Shown piece after piece: positions 10,120 to 19,658 of a stretch of 64,000 bases of DNA (the first letter of the stretch is position 1; the number at the start of each line of letters is the position of its first letter). The DNA is from Aeromonas eucrenophila (GTDB taxonomy: Bacteria; Pseudomonadota; Gammaproteobacteria; Enterobacterales; Aeromonadaceae), in the NCBI RefSeq assembly GCF_000819865.1, contig NZ_CDDF01000008.1, positions 1-64,000 of the forward strand, in the 5' to 3' direction. The position numbers and the translations under genes are program-made. The notes beneath the pieces were generated by a model that was given only the letters and a program-made list of their open reading frames with translations, did no database searches and was not told the origin of the DNA.

Positions 10120-11144
10120 GACCGGCTCCTGATCGCATTGGGCGATAGCAAGGGAAGGATGGAGAGGTGAGAGATGGCTCGACGCGACAGCACGCAGAGC
10201 ACCAGCAGATGCGCCGCAACCAGGTTATGGGCGAGGGCGTTGACCAGTGGCAGGGCGAGATGGATGTTCGCCAACCCCAGCACTATCTGGACAAGCAACA
10301 AGGCCAGCAACAGGATCCCCAACGACCGTAAAACGGGGCGCAAGGCTGCGCCATGACGGATCAGCCCAAACGCAAAGGTTCCCACCAGCAAGGTGGTCGC
10401 CAAAGCCCCCAGGCGATGGGCTATCTGGATCGTCTGGCGCGCCTCCTTGCTGAGCACCCCGAACTCGTAACTGGCATGACCGAGCGGCAGATGAAAGGCC
10501 TCCCCCCATTCCAGTTGATCCCGCCAACCGGCCTGACAAACCGGCAACTCGACGCAGGCCATGGCGGCATAGTTGGATGAGGTCCAGCCACCCAGCGCTA
10601 TCTGGAGCAGCAGAGCACCGCAGGCCAGATTGCCCAGCCAGGGCAGCCTCTGACCACAGACGACGGGCCTATTGGCAGCATCGTTCATCAACTCGACTCG
10701 GTAGAGCCACAGCAGGGTCAGCAGCAGGAATCCTCCCAGCAGGTGCATGGTGACTACAAGAGGATGCAGTGCCAGCGTCACAGTCCACATGCCGAGCGCC
10801 GCCTGTCCCACCACCAGCATGAGCAGCCCCCCCGAGAGGCGACGCAGTCGCCCGCCCTGGCGCCAACCTAGTACAAACAAAACCACAATCACGGAGCCCA
10901 GGGCACCGGCAAAGTAGCGGTGCACCATCTCGCTGCGCGCCTTGTGGGGCTCCAGCGGACTATCCGGATAGCGCAGGGCCGCCTGTTCGGCGTGGGCCGC
11001 TTGGGGGATCACCAGGGAGCCATAGCAACCGGGCCAGTCGGGACACCCCAGCCCCGCATCGGTCAAGCGGGTATAGGCGCCGAGCAGGATAACCACCACA
11101 GCGAGGGCGATGGCGGCCGAGGCCAGCCTCTTTTGTATGTTCAT
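10116..11144 (-). CDS. ctaA: Heme A synthase (COX15/CtaA family)
   Basis: A 342-residue membrane protein with about eight helices that oxidises heme O to heme A for the aa3-type oxidase. Conserved heme-ligand histidines are visible in EMVHRYFAG, MHLLGGF, IAHRLGAL and AAHLLVL. The start at 11144 (MNIQKRLAS) is chosen because its ATG overlaps the preceding gene's TGA by 4 bp. Together with ctaB it shows that the organism makes heme A. Confidence 0.92.
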   Translation of the reverse strand: MNIQKRLASAAIALAVVVILLGAYTRLTDAGLGCPDWPGCYGSLVIPQAAHAEQAALRYPDSPLEPHKARSEMVHRYFAGALGSVIVVLFVLGWRQGGRLRRLSGGLLMLVVGQAALGMWTVTLALHPLVVTMHLLGGFLLLTLLWLYRVELMNDAANRPVVCGQRLPWLGNLACGALLLQIALGGWTSSNYAAMACVELPVCQAGWRDQLEWGEAFHLPLGHASYEFGVLSKEARQTIQIAHRLGALATTLLVGTFAFGLIRHGAALRPVLRSLGILLLALLLVQIVLGLANIHLALPLVNALAHNLVAAHLLVLCVLSRRAISHLSILPLLSPNAIRSRS

Positions 11145-11629
11145 TCGGCGCCTCGCTGATACTTGAGCAGTTGTTGCAGATCGGAGAGCACTGCCTTGCC
11201 AAACAGGGGCCACTTCGCCGTGCTGGTCGGCACCTCGTAGCGCAGTATGGCCAGCCCTTGCGGATCGACCAGCATCAGATCTCCCGCTTGCACCTCAGGA
11301 CTCAGATCGGATGGCGGCGTATCGGCCAGTTGCACCAGCTCCAGTTTGTTCAGGTTGCGGCCAAGCGCGCTCTGGATCCGCTGCATCAGTACAGGTACTT
11401 GCTGGCACTGCACCTCACAGTCGCTGGCCTCCAGATAGACCAGCCGCCATCTGGCCTGACTCACCGGGAGTGGTTGCAACAGATAGGTGTCCCGGCTAAG
11501 CCACTGCCCCTTGTTGCGAATGCCTGGTTCGTACCAGCCCTGTCGCAGGGTCAGCGCCGCCAGGATCACCGGCAGCAGGATCACCAGCGCGAAGGCGACA
11601 GGCACCTTCCATTTAGCCCATCTGTTCAT
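11141..11629 (-). CDS. Membrane-anchored protein of cytochrome oxidase cluster, function unknown
   Basis: A 162-residue protein with one N-terminal membrane helix (about residues 9-29) and a periplasmic domain that reads like a thioredoxin-fold protein without the usual CxxC (a C-E-V-Q-C pair occurs in EASDCEVQCQQVP). It sits between surf1 and ctaA, overlapping both by 4 bp, a position commonly held by an uncharacterised oxidase-associated protein. It may assist copper delivery or assembly, as a loose SCO-like protein could, but this is inference. The start is supported by AAGGAGG. Confidence 0.75.
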   Translation of the reverse strand: MNRWAKWKVPVAFALVILLPVILAALTLRQGWYEPGIRNKGQWLSRDTYLLQPLPVSQARWRLVYLEASDCEVQCQQVPVLMQRIQSALGRNLNKLELVQLADTPPSDLSPEVQAGDLMLVDPQGLAILRYEVPTSTAKWPLFGKAVLSDLQQLLKYQRGAE

Positions 11630-12366
11630 GAAGAAGACCTCCTTGTCAGCACCAGTCCGCCCACCAGCACCACCAGCGCCAACCCGAGCCACTGCAGCGC
11701 ATAGGCCCTGTGTTTCTCGGGCGGCATGACGTTCTGTTGGTAGTGGTAGATAAAGGGGGAATGCTGTTGATAAAAGACGGCATCGGCGAGCGGCAGTCCG
11801 ATGACCTGACGGATGGCATCAGCTCTGACGGACTGCAACCGGTTCGGATAGGGGCCAGCCTCGATGTTTTGGCCCAGCAAGATGCCTCCGGGCCTGATCC
11901 GCAACAAGCCATCGAGCATCAAGGTCTGTGGGATCACGGGTTGCGGCAGTTGCTCCCGGCTAGCAGATGCGGGCAGCCAACCCAGATTGACCAGCAGCAA
12001 GGGATGCTGCGGCAAGGCAGCATCACCGCTGGCTCGGACCGGAATGATCACGTCATAGCCGATTTCCCCCGCCACTATCTGGTTGTCCAGCAACCAGACA
12101 TAAGGGGATACCCATTGAACCTGCCCTCGCAGTGACTTGCCGTCGAGTGCCTCAGGTGAGCGCCAATCGAGCTGCGCCAGCGTCAGGGGAGCCACCTGCC
12201 GGGCCACCGCCATCTGCTCTAGCCAGGCTTCCTTCTCTGCCGCCCGTTGCCACTGCCAGAGCGCCAGCTTGCACAAAGCTGCCGTCACAACCAGAGTCAA
12301 TATCGGTACTATCCAGCGTCTGTAGCGGAAGGGTCGTTGCTTGTGCCATGTCGCCATTTCACGCAT
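11626..12366 (-). CDS. SURF1-family cytochrome oxidase assembly protein
   Basis: About 246 residues. It has the SURF1 architecture: a membrane helix near the N-terminus (residues 18-37), a periplasmic domain with LLVNLGWLPASASREQLP, and a second helix near the C-terminus (about 220-238) just before a short positively charged tail. SURF1 proteins help insert heme a into subunit I. An alternative ATG at 12357 gives 243 residues; neither start has a strong ribosome site. The gene is divergent from the DUF2909 gene with only 17 bp between start codons. Confidence 0.88.
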   Translation of the reverse strand: MREMATWHKQRPFRYRRWIVPILTLVVTAALCKLALWQWQRAAEKEAWLEQMAVARQVAPLTLAQLDWRSPEALDGKSLRGQVQWVSPYVWLLDNQIVAGEIGYDVIIPVRASGDAALPQHPLLLVNLGWLPASASREQLPQPVIPQTLMLDGLLRIRPGGILLGQNIEAGPYPNRLQSVRADAIRQVIGLPLADAVFYQQHSPFIYHYQQNVMPPEKHRAYALQWLGLALVVLVGGLVLTRRSSS

Positions 12367-12383
12367 ATAACGGGGGCCCTAAC

Positions 12384-12590
12384 ATGTTGATCAAGATAGT
12401 GCTGGTGCTCATGCTGCTGCTCATTATCGGGCAGCTGTTTCATGCACTCTGGTTGATGATGACCACTGGACAAACCCAGAAGATGTCTGCCCCTCTGGGG
12501 CGCCGCGTGTTCTTCTCCCTGCTGGTGATCGCCATCCTGCTGATCTCCCTCGCGATGGGCTGGCTGGAGCCCAATCCACGCCCCTATTAA
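12384..12590 (+). CDS. DUF2909-family twin-membrane protein
   Basis: A 68-residue protein with two membrane helices (about residues 2-25 and 43-62), matching the small DUF2909 family found inside cytochrome oxidase clusters. It is the only gene of the cluster on the plus strand, head-to-head with surf1 and tail-to-tail with ctaE. The role is unknown; conservation of position suggests a part in oxidase assembly. The start has no strong Shine-Dalgarno. Confidence 0.8.
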   Translation: MLIKIVLVLMLLLIIGQLFHALWLMMTTGQTQKMSAPLGRRVFFSLLVIAILLISLAMGWLEPNPRPY

Positions 12591-12616
12591 GGACGGGAGC
12601 CCGTTTAAAGAAGACC

Positions 12617-13498
12617 TCAGAGCAGGTAGACAAAGACAAAGAGACAGAGCCAGACCACGTCGACGAAGTGCCAATACCAGGCGGCCGCCTGGAAGGCGAA
12701 GTGGCGATCGGCAGTAAAATGATTTTTCAACACGATACGCAGCCATATGATGCCGAGGAACAGGGTGCCCAATGTGACGTGCAGACCATGGAATCCGGTC
12801 AGGATGAAGAAGGTGTTGCCATAAATGCCCGAGTCAAACCGCAGACCCAGCTCCCGGTAGGCATGCATGTATTCGTAGCCTTGCAACCACAAGAAGGCCA
12901 GCCCGAGCAATACGGTGGCAAGCAGCATCCACTTGAGGCGAGCACGCTGACTGTTTTCCAGTCCCGTATGAGCAAACAGCAGTGTCACCGAGGAGCTGAG
13001 CAGGATCAGAGTATTGATAAGCGGGATCCCATGCCACGGCATCGCCTGGGTTGTTGTGCCTCCTGGGGTCTTCAGCATGGGCCAGTGGGCCGAGAAATCC
13101 GGCCACAACAGTTGCGCCGTCATCGCCTTGTTGCCGGCGCCATCCAGCCAAGGCATGGCCAGTTGCCGCGCATAGAAAAGCACCCCGAAAAACGCCAGGA
13201 AGAACATGACCTCGGAGAAGATGAACCAGGCCATTCCCTGCCGGAAGGATCTGTCCATCTGGGCGCTGTATAGCCCCGTCATGGACTCGTGGATGATGTG
13301 GCGGAACCAGCCAAACAGCATGAAGACCAGCAAGGCGACGCCGGCCATCATCAGATAACGGCCGACCCCCTCTTGCTTGCTGGCGACCTCATTGACCAAG
13401 TGACCCGCCCCGAAAGCCAGCAGAAACAACGCTACGGCCCCCATGATCGGCCAGCGACTCTGTTCAGGGACGTAATAACTCTGGTTCACCTTGGCCAT
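12617..13498 (-). CDS. ctaE: Cytochrome c oxidase subunit III
   Basis: A 293-residue membrane protein with seven helices. The family end HFVDVVWLCLFVFVYL and the HGLHV motif are present. Subunit III stabilises the proton-pumping oxidase core. The gene is last of the four-gene block ctaC-ctaD-ctaG-ctaE and starts 2 bp after the ctaG stop. Confidence 0.95.
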   Translation of the reverse strand: MAKVNQSYYVPEQSRWPIMGAVALFLLAFGAGHLVNEVASKQEGVGRYLMMAGVALLVFMLFGWFRHIIHESMTGLYSAQMDRSFRQGMAWFIFSEVMFFLAFFGVLFYARQLAMPWLDGAGNKAMTAQLLWPDFSAHWPMLKTPGGTTTQAMPWHGIPLINTLILLSSSVTLLFAHTGLENSQRARLKWMLLATVLLGLAFLWLQGYEYMHAYRELGLRFDSGIYGNTFFILTGFHGLHVTLGTLFLGIIWLRIVLKNHFTADRHFAFQAAAWYWHFVDVVWLCLFVFVYLL

Positions 13499-13500
13499 GA

Positions 13501-14055
13501 TTATTTCCTCTGCGCAAGAGCCGGCGTCGGCTTGGACTGAGTGACGTCATAGAGTGAATAGGAGAGCGTGATGGTGTTGATGTCATCAGGCAGATCGGGG
13601 TCGATATAAAACTTGAGTGGCATCAACTTGCTCTCCCCCGCCTTTAACTCCTGGCGGTTAAAGCAGAAACATTCCACCTTCTTCAGATAGGTGGCGGCGG
13701 GGCCGGGAGAGACAGAAGGAACGGCCTGGCCAATCATGCTGTGATCGGTTGGATTGAACACCCGATAGTTGACCTGCTTCATTTCACCCGGCCGCACCGA
13801 CAGGCGCTGTGTCTCCTGGGTGAATTGCCACGGCATCTGGGTATCGGCATGTGCCAGAAACTCGATCTGGATGGTGCGTTTATCGTCCACCACCGCACGC
13901 TCAGCCGTCGCCGGTTGCTCGGCCGTCTTGCCATTGAGGCCGGTGATCCTGCAAAAGACGTCGTACAAGGGCACCAGCGCGAAGGCGAACCCGAACATGG
14001 CGAGGATGATCAATGCCAGCTTGCGCAGCAGAGGGCCGTGATTGACTTGAGTCAT
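13501..14055 (-). CDS. ctaG: Cox11/CtaG copper chaperone for subunit I
   Basis: A 184-residue protein with one N-terminal membrane helix (residues 10-30) and a periplasmic immunoglobulin-like domain. The copper-binding CFCF motif is present in KKVECFCFNRQ. Cox11 delivers copper to the CuB site of subunit I. It lies between ctaD and ctaE with almost no spacing. Confidence 0.95.
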   Translation of the reverse strand: MTQVNHGPLLRKLALIILAMFGFAFALVPLYDVFCRITGLNGKTAEQPATAERAVVDDKRTIQIEFLAHADTQMPWQFTQETQRLSVRPGEMKQVNYRVFNPTDHSMIGQAVPSVSPGPAATYLKKVECFCFNRQELKAGESKLMPLKFYIDPDLPDDINTITLSYSLYDVTQSKPTPALAQRK

Positions 14056-14064
14056 ATGACCTCC

Positions 14065-15651
14065 TCACTTCACCTGCGGCGGGGTCTTGAAGCTGTGATA
14101 AGGAGGCGGAGAGGGAAGAGTCCACTCCAGCCCTTCTGACCCCTCCCACACCTGGGCACTCGCCTGCTTGCCTCCCCTGATACACCGGATCACACCCCAG
14201 ACGAACAGCAGTTGCGACAAGCCGAAGGCAAAGCCGCCGATGCTGATGAACATATTGAAATCGGCAAATTGCAGAGCGTAATCCGGGATACGACGAGGCA
14301 TGCCCGCCAAGCCGACGAGGTGCATGGGGAAGAACAGCATGTTCACCGAGATGAGTGAGCACCAGAAATGCCACTGCCCCAACCGCTCGTCATACATGTG
14401 CCCCGTCCATTTCGGCAACCAGTAATAAGCGGCCGCCAGGATGGAGAATACGGCGCCGGTGACCAGCACATAATGGAAATGGGCTACCACAAAATAGGTG
14501 TCATGATATTGAAAGTCGGCCGGCGTCATGGCGAGCATCAACCCTGAAAAACCGCCGATGGTAAACAGGGTAATAAAAGCGATGGCGAATAACATGGGGG
14601 TTTCGAAAGTCAGAGAACCCCGCCACATGGTGGCAATCCAGTTAAAGACTTTCACCCCGGTCGGCACCGCGATCAGCATGGTGGTGTACATAAAAAACAA
14701 TTCGGCTACCACCGGCAACCCTGTGGTGAACATGTGGTGAGCCCAGACCATGAAAGACAATAAGGCGATGCTGCTGGTGGCATAAACCATGGAGCGATAG
14801 CCAAACAGTTTCTTGCGGGAGAAGGTCGGAATGATGCTGGAGACGATGCCAAAGGCAGGCAATATCATGATGTACACTTCCGGGTGACCAAAGAACCAGA
14901 AAATATGCTGGAACATCACAGGATCGCCACCGCCCGCCGCATCGAAGAAACTGGTACCGAAATATTTATCCGTCAACACCATGGTCACCGCCGCCGCCAA
15001 CACCGGCATGACAGCAATGAGCAAGAAGGCGGTGATAAGCCAGGTCCAGACAAATAACGGCATCTTCATCCAGTCCATGCCCGGTGCCCGTAAATTGAAG
15101 ATGGTGACGATGACGTTGATGGCCCCCATGATGGAGGAAATGCCCATGATATGGATGGAGAATACGAACAGCGCCGTGCTGTTGCCGCTGTATTTGGTCG
15201 ACAGGGGCGCATAGAAGGTCCAGCCCGAGCTCGGGCCACCGCCATCCATGAACAGGCTCGACAACAGGATCAGGAAGGCAAATGGCAGTATCCAGAAGCT
15301 CCAGTTGTTCATTCTGGGCAATGCCATGTCAGGGGCCCCAATCATCATCGGGATCAACCAGTTAGCCAGGCCGGTGAAGGCGGGCATCACGGCACCAAAG
15401 ACCATGATGAGGCCGTGTACCGTGGTCATCTGGTTGAAGAACAGGGGCTCAACCAGTTGCAACCCGGGCTGGAATAGCTCGGCCCGGATCACCATGGCCA
15501 TGGTGCCGCCGGTGAAAAACATGGTCAGTGCGAACAGCAGGTAGAGGGTGCCGATATCTTTGTGATTCGTGGTGTACAACCAGCGTCTCAGGCCCGTTGC
15601 GGGTCGGTGGGAGTGGTCTGCGTGCAAGGTATCCGTGATTCCATCACTCAT
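14065..15651 (-). CDS. ctaD: Cytochrome c oxidase subunit I
   Basis: A 528-residue, 12-helix heme-copper oxidase subunit. The His-Tyr crosslink region is HPEVYIMILPAFG, the CuB histidines are in VWAHHMFT, and heme ligands lie in HDTYFVVAHFHYVL. The length and the presence of ctaA mark it as an aa3-type enzyme. It reduces O2 to water and pumps protons at the inner membrane. Confidence 0.97.
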   Translation of the reverse strand: MSDGITDTLHADHSHRPATGLRRWLYTTNHKDIGTLYLLFALTMFFTGGTMAMVIRAELFQPGLQLVEPLFFNQMTTVHGLIMVFGAVMPAFTGLANWLIPMMIGAPDMALPRMNNWSFWILPFAFLILLSSLFMDGGGPSSGWTFYAPLSTKYSGNSTALFVFSIHIMGISSIMGAINVIVTIFNLRAPGMDWMKMPLFVWTWLITAFLLIAVMPVLAAAVTMVLTDKYFGTSFFDAAGGGDPVMFQHIFWFFGHPEVYIMILPAFGIVSSIIPTFSRKKLFGYRSMVYATSSIALLSFMVWAHHMFTTGLPVVAELFFMYTTMLIAVPTGVKVFNWIATMWRGSLTFETPMLFAIAFITLFTIGGFSGLMLAMTPADFQYHDTYFVVAHFHYVLVTGAVFSILAAAYYWLPKWTGHMYDERLGQWHFWCSLISVNMLFFPMHLVGLAGMPRRIPDYALQFADFNMFISIGGFAFGLSQLLFVWGVIRCIRGGKQASAQVWEGSEGLEWTLPSPPPYHSFKTPPQVK

Positions 15652-15659
15652 GCCGACTC

Positions 15660-16805
15660 CTATTTTTCCTGATTCATAAGGGACTGCACTTCTGCAGCCT
15701 GAATGACATCACCGGTGTTGTTGCCCCAGGCGTTGCGCTCATAGGTCACCACGGCGGCGAGTTCCTGCGCCGTGAGCTGCTTGCCAAAGGGCTGCATCGC
15801 CGTCCCACTCTTGCCGTGCATCACCAGATTCAGGTGCTGGCTCTTGTTCTCGGCAAGGGTGGTGATTTTGCTGCCTTTGAGGGCCGGGAAAATACCGGGC
15901 AACCCGGTGCCGGCCGGCTGATGGCAGGCGGCGCAATGACCAAGGAAGACCTTCTCCCCCATTTCCATCGCCTGAGGCAGCGTCATGACGACGCTGGCCA
16001 GATCTTGCTGCTGCGTCTTGGCCGCGGCCTGGGTCTCGGCGGTCTTGGCAATCCAGCCATCAAACTCTTCGGCCGTTTTTGCCACCACCACTATGGGCAT
16101 GAACCCATGATCCTTGCCGCATAGCTCGGCACATTGACCCCGATAGGTGCCGGGTTTGTCTATCTTGGTCCAGGCTTCGTTGATATAGCCGGGGTTTGCA
16201 TCCTTCTTCACCGCAAAGGCGGGAACCCACCAGGCATGGATGACATCGTCGGATGTCATCAGGAAGCGAATTTTCTTGCCGACGGGTAATACCAGGGGTT
16301 GATCGACTTCCCGCAAATAATGCTCACCCTTGGGTGCCTCGCCCGATATTTGTTTTTTATCTGTCGCTAGCAAGGAATAAAACTCGACGGGATGTTCCAG
16401 ATATTTGTAATGCCATTTCCATTGCGACCCCGTAATTAGCACTGTCAGGTCGGCTTTCGAAGTATCTTCCATCTTCAACAGGGTCGAAGTGGCCGGTACC
16501 GCCATCGCCACCAATATCAGCACGGGAATGGCCGTCCATAACAATTCGATGCGGAGACTTTCGTGGAATTGGGCCGCCTTGGCGCCACGGGATTTGCGAT
16601 GACGGATGATCGACCAGAGCATGGCACCGAACACCAGCAATCCGATCAGACAGCAGATATAGAAGATCGTCATGTGCAGGTCATAGACCCGCTGACTGAT
16701 GGCGGTCGCCCCGCGCGTCATATTGAATGTTATTTCGCTGGCAGCAGCGCTACTGCTAGCGAGCCACATTAGCCACAGGCCATGGTTAATTGCATTTTTT
16801 CCCAC
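15660..16805 (-). CDS. ctaC: Cytochrome c oxidase subunit II with fused cytochrome c domain (caa3-type)
   Basis: A 381-residue protein starting with GTG at 16805. That start follows AGGGAG at a good distance and produces a clean signal peptide (VGKNAINHGLWLMWLASSS...). Two membrane helices follow (about residues 45-65 and 88-108). The CuA motif is GQCAELCGKDHGFM, and a C-terminal cytochrome c domain carries CAACH (near residue 300) with a methionine ligand further on. Subunit II accepts electrons from cytochrome c. The fused cytochrome makes this a caa3-type oxidase. It is the first gene of the operon. Confidence 0.95.
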   Translation of the reverse strand: MGKNAINHGLWLMWLASSSAAASEITFNMTRGATAISQRVYDLHMTIFYICCLIGLLVFGAMLWSIIRHRKSRGAKAAQFHESLRIELLWTAIPVLILVAMAVPATSTLLKMEDTSKADLTVLITGSQWKWHYKYLEHPVEFYSLLATDKKQISGEAPKGEHYLREVDQPLVLPVGKKIRFLMTSDDVIHAWWVPAFAVKKDANPGYINEAWTKIDKPGTYRGQCAELCGKDHGFMPIVVVAKTAEEFDGWIAKTAETQAAAKTQQQDLASVVMTLPQAMEMGEKVFLGHCAACHQPAGTGLPGIFPALKGSKITTLAENKSQHLNLVMHGKSGTAMQPFGKQLTAQELAAVVTYERNAWGNNTGDVIQAAEVQSLMNQEK

Positions 16806-17093
16806 ATTGCACTCCCTGTGCACGTTAGAAAAGATGGTTGGCATTAACCACTGACAATGCTAACCATCTGAAAATAATGCATTTATTAAAATCGCACTCA
16901 CATTCAAGTATTAGTCCATATTCTGAAAAACCCAACATCAGCCTGGCTGACAAGGATTCACTGGCACGGTTTTCTGCACTATTGAGGCAAGCGTGAGCGG
17001 CTCGACCTGACCACAGGTACTGCCATATGGCACAGTTCTGAACCACTCACTGACAACCCCCGTCAGGAAGCCGCACCCAGATATTCACAGACG
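16806..17093 (-). promoter_or_regulatory. Upstream region of the cytochrome oxidase operon
   Basis: A 288-bp gene-free, AT-rich stretch between ctaC and the tmcA terminator. It should contain the oxidase promoter. I see no clear operator palindrome or known riboswitch in it. Confidence 0.5.
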
Positions 17094-17120
17094 AATAAGG
17101 GGCCATTCAGGCCCCTTATT
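17094..17120 (-). terminator. Terminator after tmcA
   Basis: An 11-bp perfect stem AATAAGGGGCC / GGCCCCTTATT with a 5-nt loop, 54 bp past the tmcA stop. Confidence 0.85.
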
Positions 17121-17173
17121 GCTTGATACTACCATCTACAACCACATGCCGGCGGCATCATCACCTGGCTTGA

Positions 17174-19261
17174 TCAGCCTTCCCAAGCCTCTTTGTCCAG
17201 CAAGCGAGCCAGCAAGTCTCGCAATGCCTTGATCAGCGCAGGCTTGCCCGCCAGCCGCAGCACTTTCGCCAATTCGCTCCAGGGAGCGTACTGCCAGATG
17301 GTGGCGATCAACAGCCGACGCTCGTCAGAGGTCAGTTCATCCAGGTCGGTCACCCGAGTAGCCAGCCAGCGTTGCAGGCTGTACTGGCACAACTCGAACG
17401 GCTTGTGATGATGGGCAAAACAATGAAGCTCCTGCCGCTCGTATCCATCCAGCGCTGGCGCCTTGAACGCAGACTCCTCTCTCAGGCATTGCCAGACCAG
17501 ATCCGTGTCCAGCTCTTTGAGTTCTCCCGCCAGCAGGGTCGGCAACTGACGCACGAAGCATTGTCGCCATTGGGCCAGTTCCGGCTCCAATTCCATTTTC
17601 AGCGGTTTTAATAACAGGGCCGCATGGCTGCCGCTAGCCGCATCCCGTTGCAAACCGACGCGCAGCACCGTCAACCCTGCCTTGTGCCAGAAAGGCAGCA
17701 GATCGGCGCTTGCAGAGAAGGCGGATCCCAGATAGTCGACACCTTGAGCACGATAATGCGTCTCAAGCTTGCCCAGTAACAGGGAGCCCAATCCATGACG
17801 ATGTAACGCCGGATGAATGGCGATACGCATCACCCTGGCATAGCTGCGCTCCCCTGCCATGGTGAATCCGGCGTGGGCAAGTAGCGACTGGGGCAGCAGA
17901 TGGCCGCGAGGGCGTCGTCGCCCGGCCCAGATATCCTGCGCCAGCGCCGGCGCTATGTTGCCCTCGCGCACCACCAACGCCACCCCGAGCAGGCTCTTAT
18001 CCTGCTCCAGCAGGTGAATATCGAGATCAGGACTCTCCAGCAGGTACCTGAGATCGCTTGGGCTGGTCTGATAGTGGGCCAGCACCAGCAGGCCAAACAC
18101 CTGATTGAGCTGTGTGTCATCCTCTGCCAGCTCATCTTGTCCAATCTGTCGCCAGCTTGGTGCCGTTAGACATTGCGGTGGCTGAACCTCGGCATCGAGC
18201 CCTAGCAGTCGAAACACCAAGGGCTCCAGCGGATCATGACGACTCCAGCGGATGGGTTCGGCCAAGCGCAACTCCTGCCAGCCCGGTGTCTGCCTGTCCA
18301 GCACCCGTTTGAAGCGAAGATGGAAGCCCCGTCCCGTCCCCTCATAACCGTGTTCGGTCGTCGCAAAGACGATGCGGCTGTATCGGGCCAGCATGGCCTC
18401 CAGTAACGGGGTCGGGATGGCGGCGGCTTCATCTACCAGCAACAGATCCGGTTGCGCACTGCCCTGCACCAACCTGTCTGGCGACAGGTATGACAGTCCG
18501 GCCAGCCTTTCCGGGTTATCCGCCAACGCGGCAGCCGCATGGGCAAAAAGCGTGGCGACGGTGGCCTGAGAGGGTGCCGTCACCACTATTTGCAAGGCGG
18601 GATCCTGCTGCAACAAGTCGGCAGCGGCCAGACCGAGCAACGCGCTCTTGCCACGGCCACGATCCGCGCTGAGCACCAGAGGGCGCCGGCGATGACCATG
18701 CAACACCTTGTGGATGGCTGGCAGGGCATGAGACTGATCGCGGCTCAGTGGTAGACCCGTCCCCAGAGGCTGCCAGGGCTCCTCGATCGGTGAGGGCAAG
18801 CCGGTGGATGAGGGCAAAGAGAGCGCAGGATCCCCCTCCAGCAAGCGTACCAATCGGGCAATAAAGCCGTGGCCCGCCCGATCAACGTCCTCCGGCTGGG
18901 CAACCAGTCGCAGTCTGTCCGGATCCAGATAAGTGGGCCATTGCGCTCGCGGCGGAGTCAGCAGCAGCAGTAGACCACCGGCGCGCAGGGTACCGGCCAG
19001 TGCGCCGAAGGCATCGGGATGAAAGCCACTGAAGGCGTTGAACACGAGCGTGTCGCACTCCTGGCCGAGGCGCTGCAGAGCCTTGGCGGCGGGCAGAGGC
19101 GCGTACTGAGCGGGGCCATTGCCCAGCCAGAAGACAGCCTCTCCAAGCAAGGGCTCGGCACGGGCAATACAATCGGCCTCATCACCGTCCAGCCAGATCA
19201 GACGCCGCTCACCGTTATGGGCAAGATACAGGCGCAGCGCACTCTGCTCGACAGTGGTCAT
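17174..19261 (-). CDS. tmcA: tRNA(Met) cytidine acetyltransferase TmcA
   Basis: A 695-residue enzyme that makes N4-acetylcytidine at the wobble base of elongator tRNA-Met using acetyl-CoA and ATP. An N-terminal domain is followed by a RecD-like helicase module with Walker A SADRGRGKSALLG (about residue 200) and DLLLVDEAAAIPTPLL. Next come a GNAT domain (RVMRIAIHPALHRHGLGSLLL, about 480-500) and a C-terminal tRNA-binding tail. E. coli TmcA has 671 residues. The start codon overlaps the stop of the upstream HlyU-family gene by 4 bp, so the two are translationally coupled. Confidence 0.95.
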   Translation of the reverse strand: MTTVEQSALRLYLAHNGERRLIWLDGDEADCIARAEPLLGEAVFWLGNGPAQYAPLPAAKALQRLGQECDTLVFNAFSGFHPDAFGALAGTLRAGGLLLLLTPPRAQWPTYLDPDRLRLVAQPEDVDRAGHGFIARLVRLLEGDPALSLPSSTGLPSPIEEPWQPLGTGLPLSRDQSHALPAIHKVLHGHRRRPLVLSADRGRGKSALLGLAAADLLQQDPALQIVVTAPSQATVATLFAHAAAALADNPERLAGLSYLSPDRLVQGSAQPDLLLVDEAAAIPTPLLEAMLARYSRIVFATTEHGYEGTGRGFHLRFKRVLDRQTPGWQELRLAEPIRWSRHDPLEPLVFRLLGLDAEVQPPQCLTAPSWRQIGQDELAEDDTQLNQVFGLLVLAHYQTSPSDLRYLLESPDLDIHLLEQDKSLLGVALVVREGNIAPALAQDIWAGRRRPRGHLLPQSLLAHAGFTMAGERSYARVMRIAIHPALHRHGLGSLLLGKLETHYRAQGVDYLGSAFSASADLLPFWHKAGLTVLRVGLQRDAASGSHAALLLKPLKMELEPELAQWRQCFVRQLPTLLAGELKELDTDLVWQCLREESAFKAPALDGYERQELHCFAHHHKPFELCQYSLQRWLATRVTDLDELTSDERRLLIATIWQYAPWSELAKVLRLAGKPALIKALRDLLARLLDKEAWEG

Positions 19262-19572
19262 GAGGCGCTATGATCGCCGGCTCTGGTACGGGGTTCGAAC
19301 ATCCCCTCCCCCATCTGATCGATGAAGGTGTGAGCCTTCTGCACCATGAAACGCTCGGCGTCCGCTGGATTCACGAACAGGTCTGAGCGGATGAAGCGAT
19401 GAGTCAGCAAGACACCGTCCACCTCTTTGGTGATGTGGCCTGCCAGCCTGTATTGCCCTCCCTCTGCCATAGGTTCCGGGTAGATGAGGTAGCCTGCATA
19501 TTCGGTGGGTGTCACCTCGACGACTGGGGATGGTTGCCCCTTGAACAGGGCACTGAGCAGTTTCTTGAGCAT
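19258..19572 (-). CDS. HlyU-family protein
   Basis: A 104-residue protein with the HlyU domain pattern: EYAGYLIYPEPMAEGGQYRLAG, then ITKEVDGVLLTHRFIRSDLF and the end segment AHTFIDQMGE. Despite the name, this family differs from the ArsR-type HlyU of Vibrio; its biochemical role is unclear. The start at 19572 follows GAGGAAATC. It overlaps tmcA by 4 bp, so the pair is one operon. Confidence 0.85.
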   Translation of the reverse strand: MLKKLLSALFKGQPSPVVEVTPTEYAGYLIYPEPMAEGGQYRLAGHITKEVDGVLLTHRFIRSDLFVNPADAERFMVQKAHTFIDQMGEGMFEPRTRAGDHSAS

Positions 19573-19658
19573 GATGATTTCCTCTCTGATAGCCGCATTG
19601 TCCCCAAGGGGTGAATAGCTGGCAAGCAAGGGATCTTATTACCAATCGTTATTTGCAC

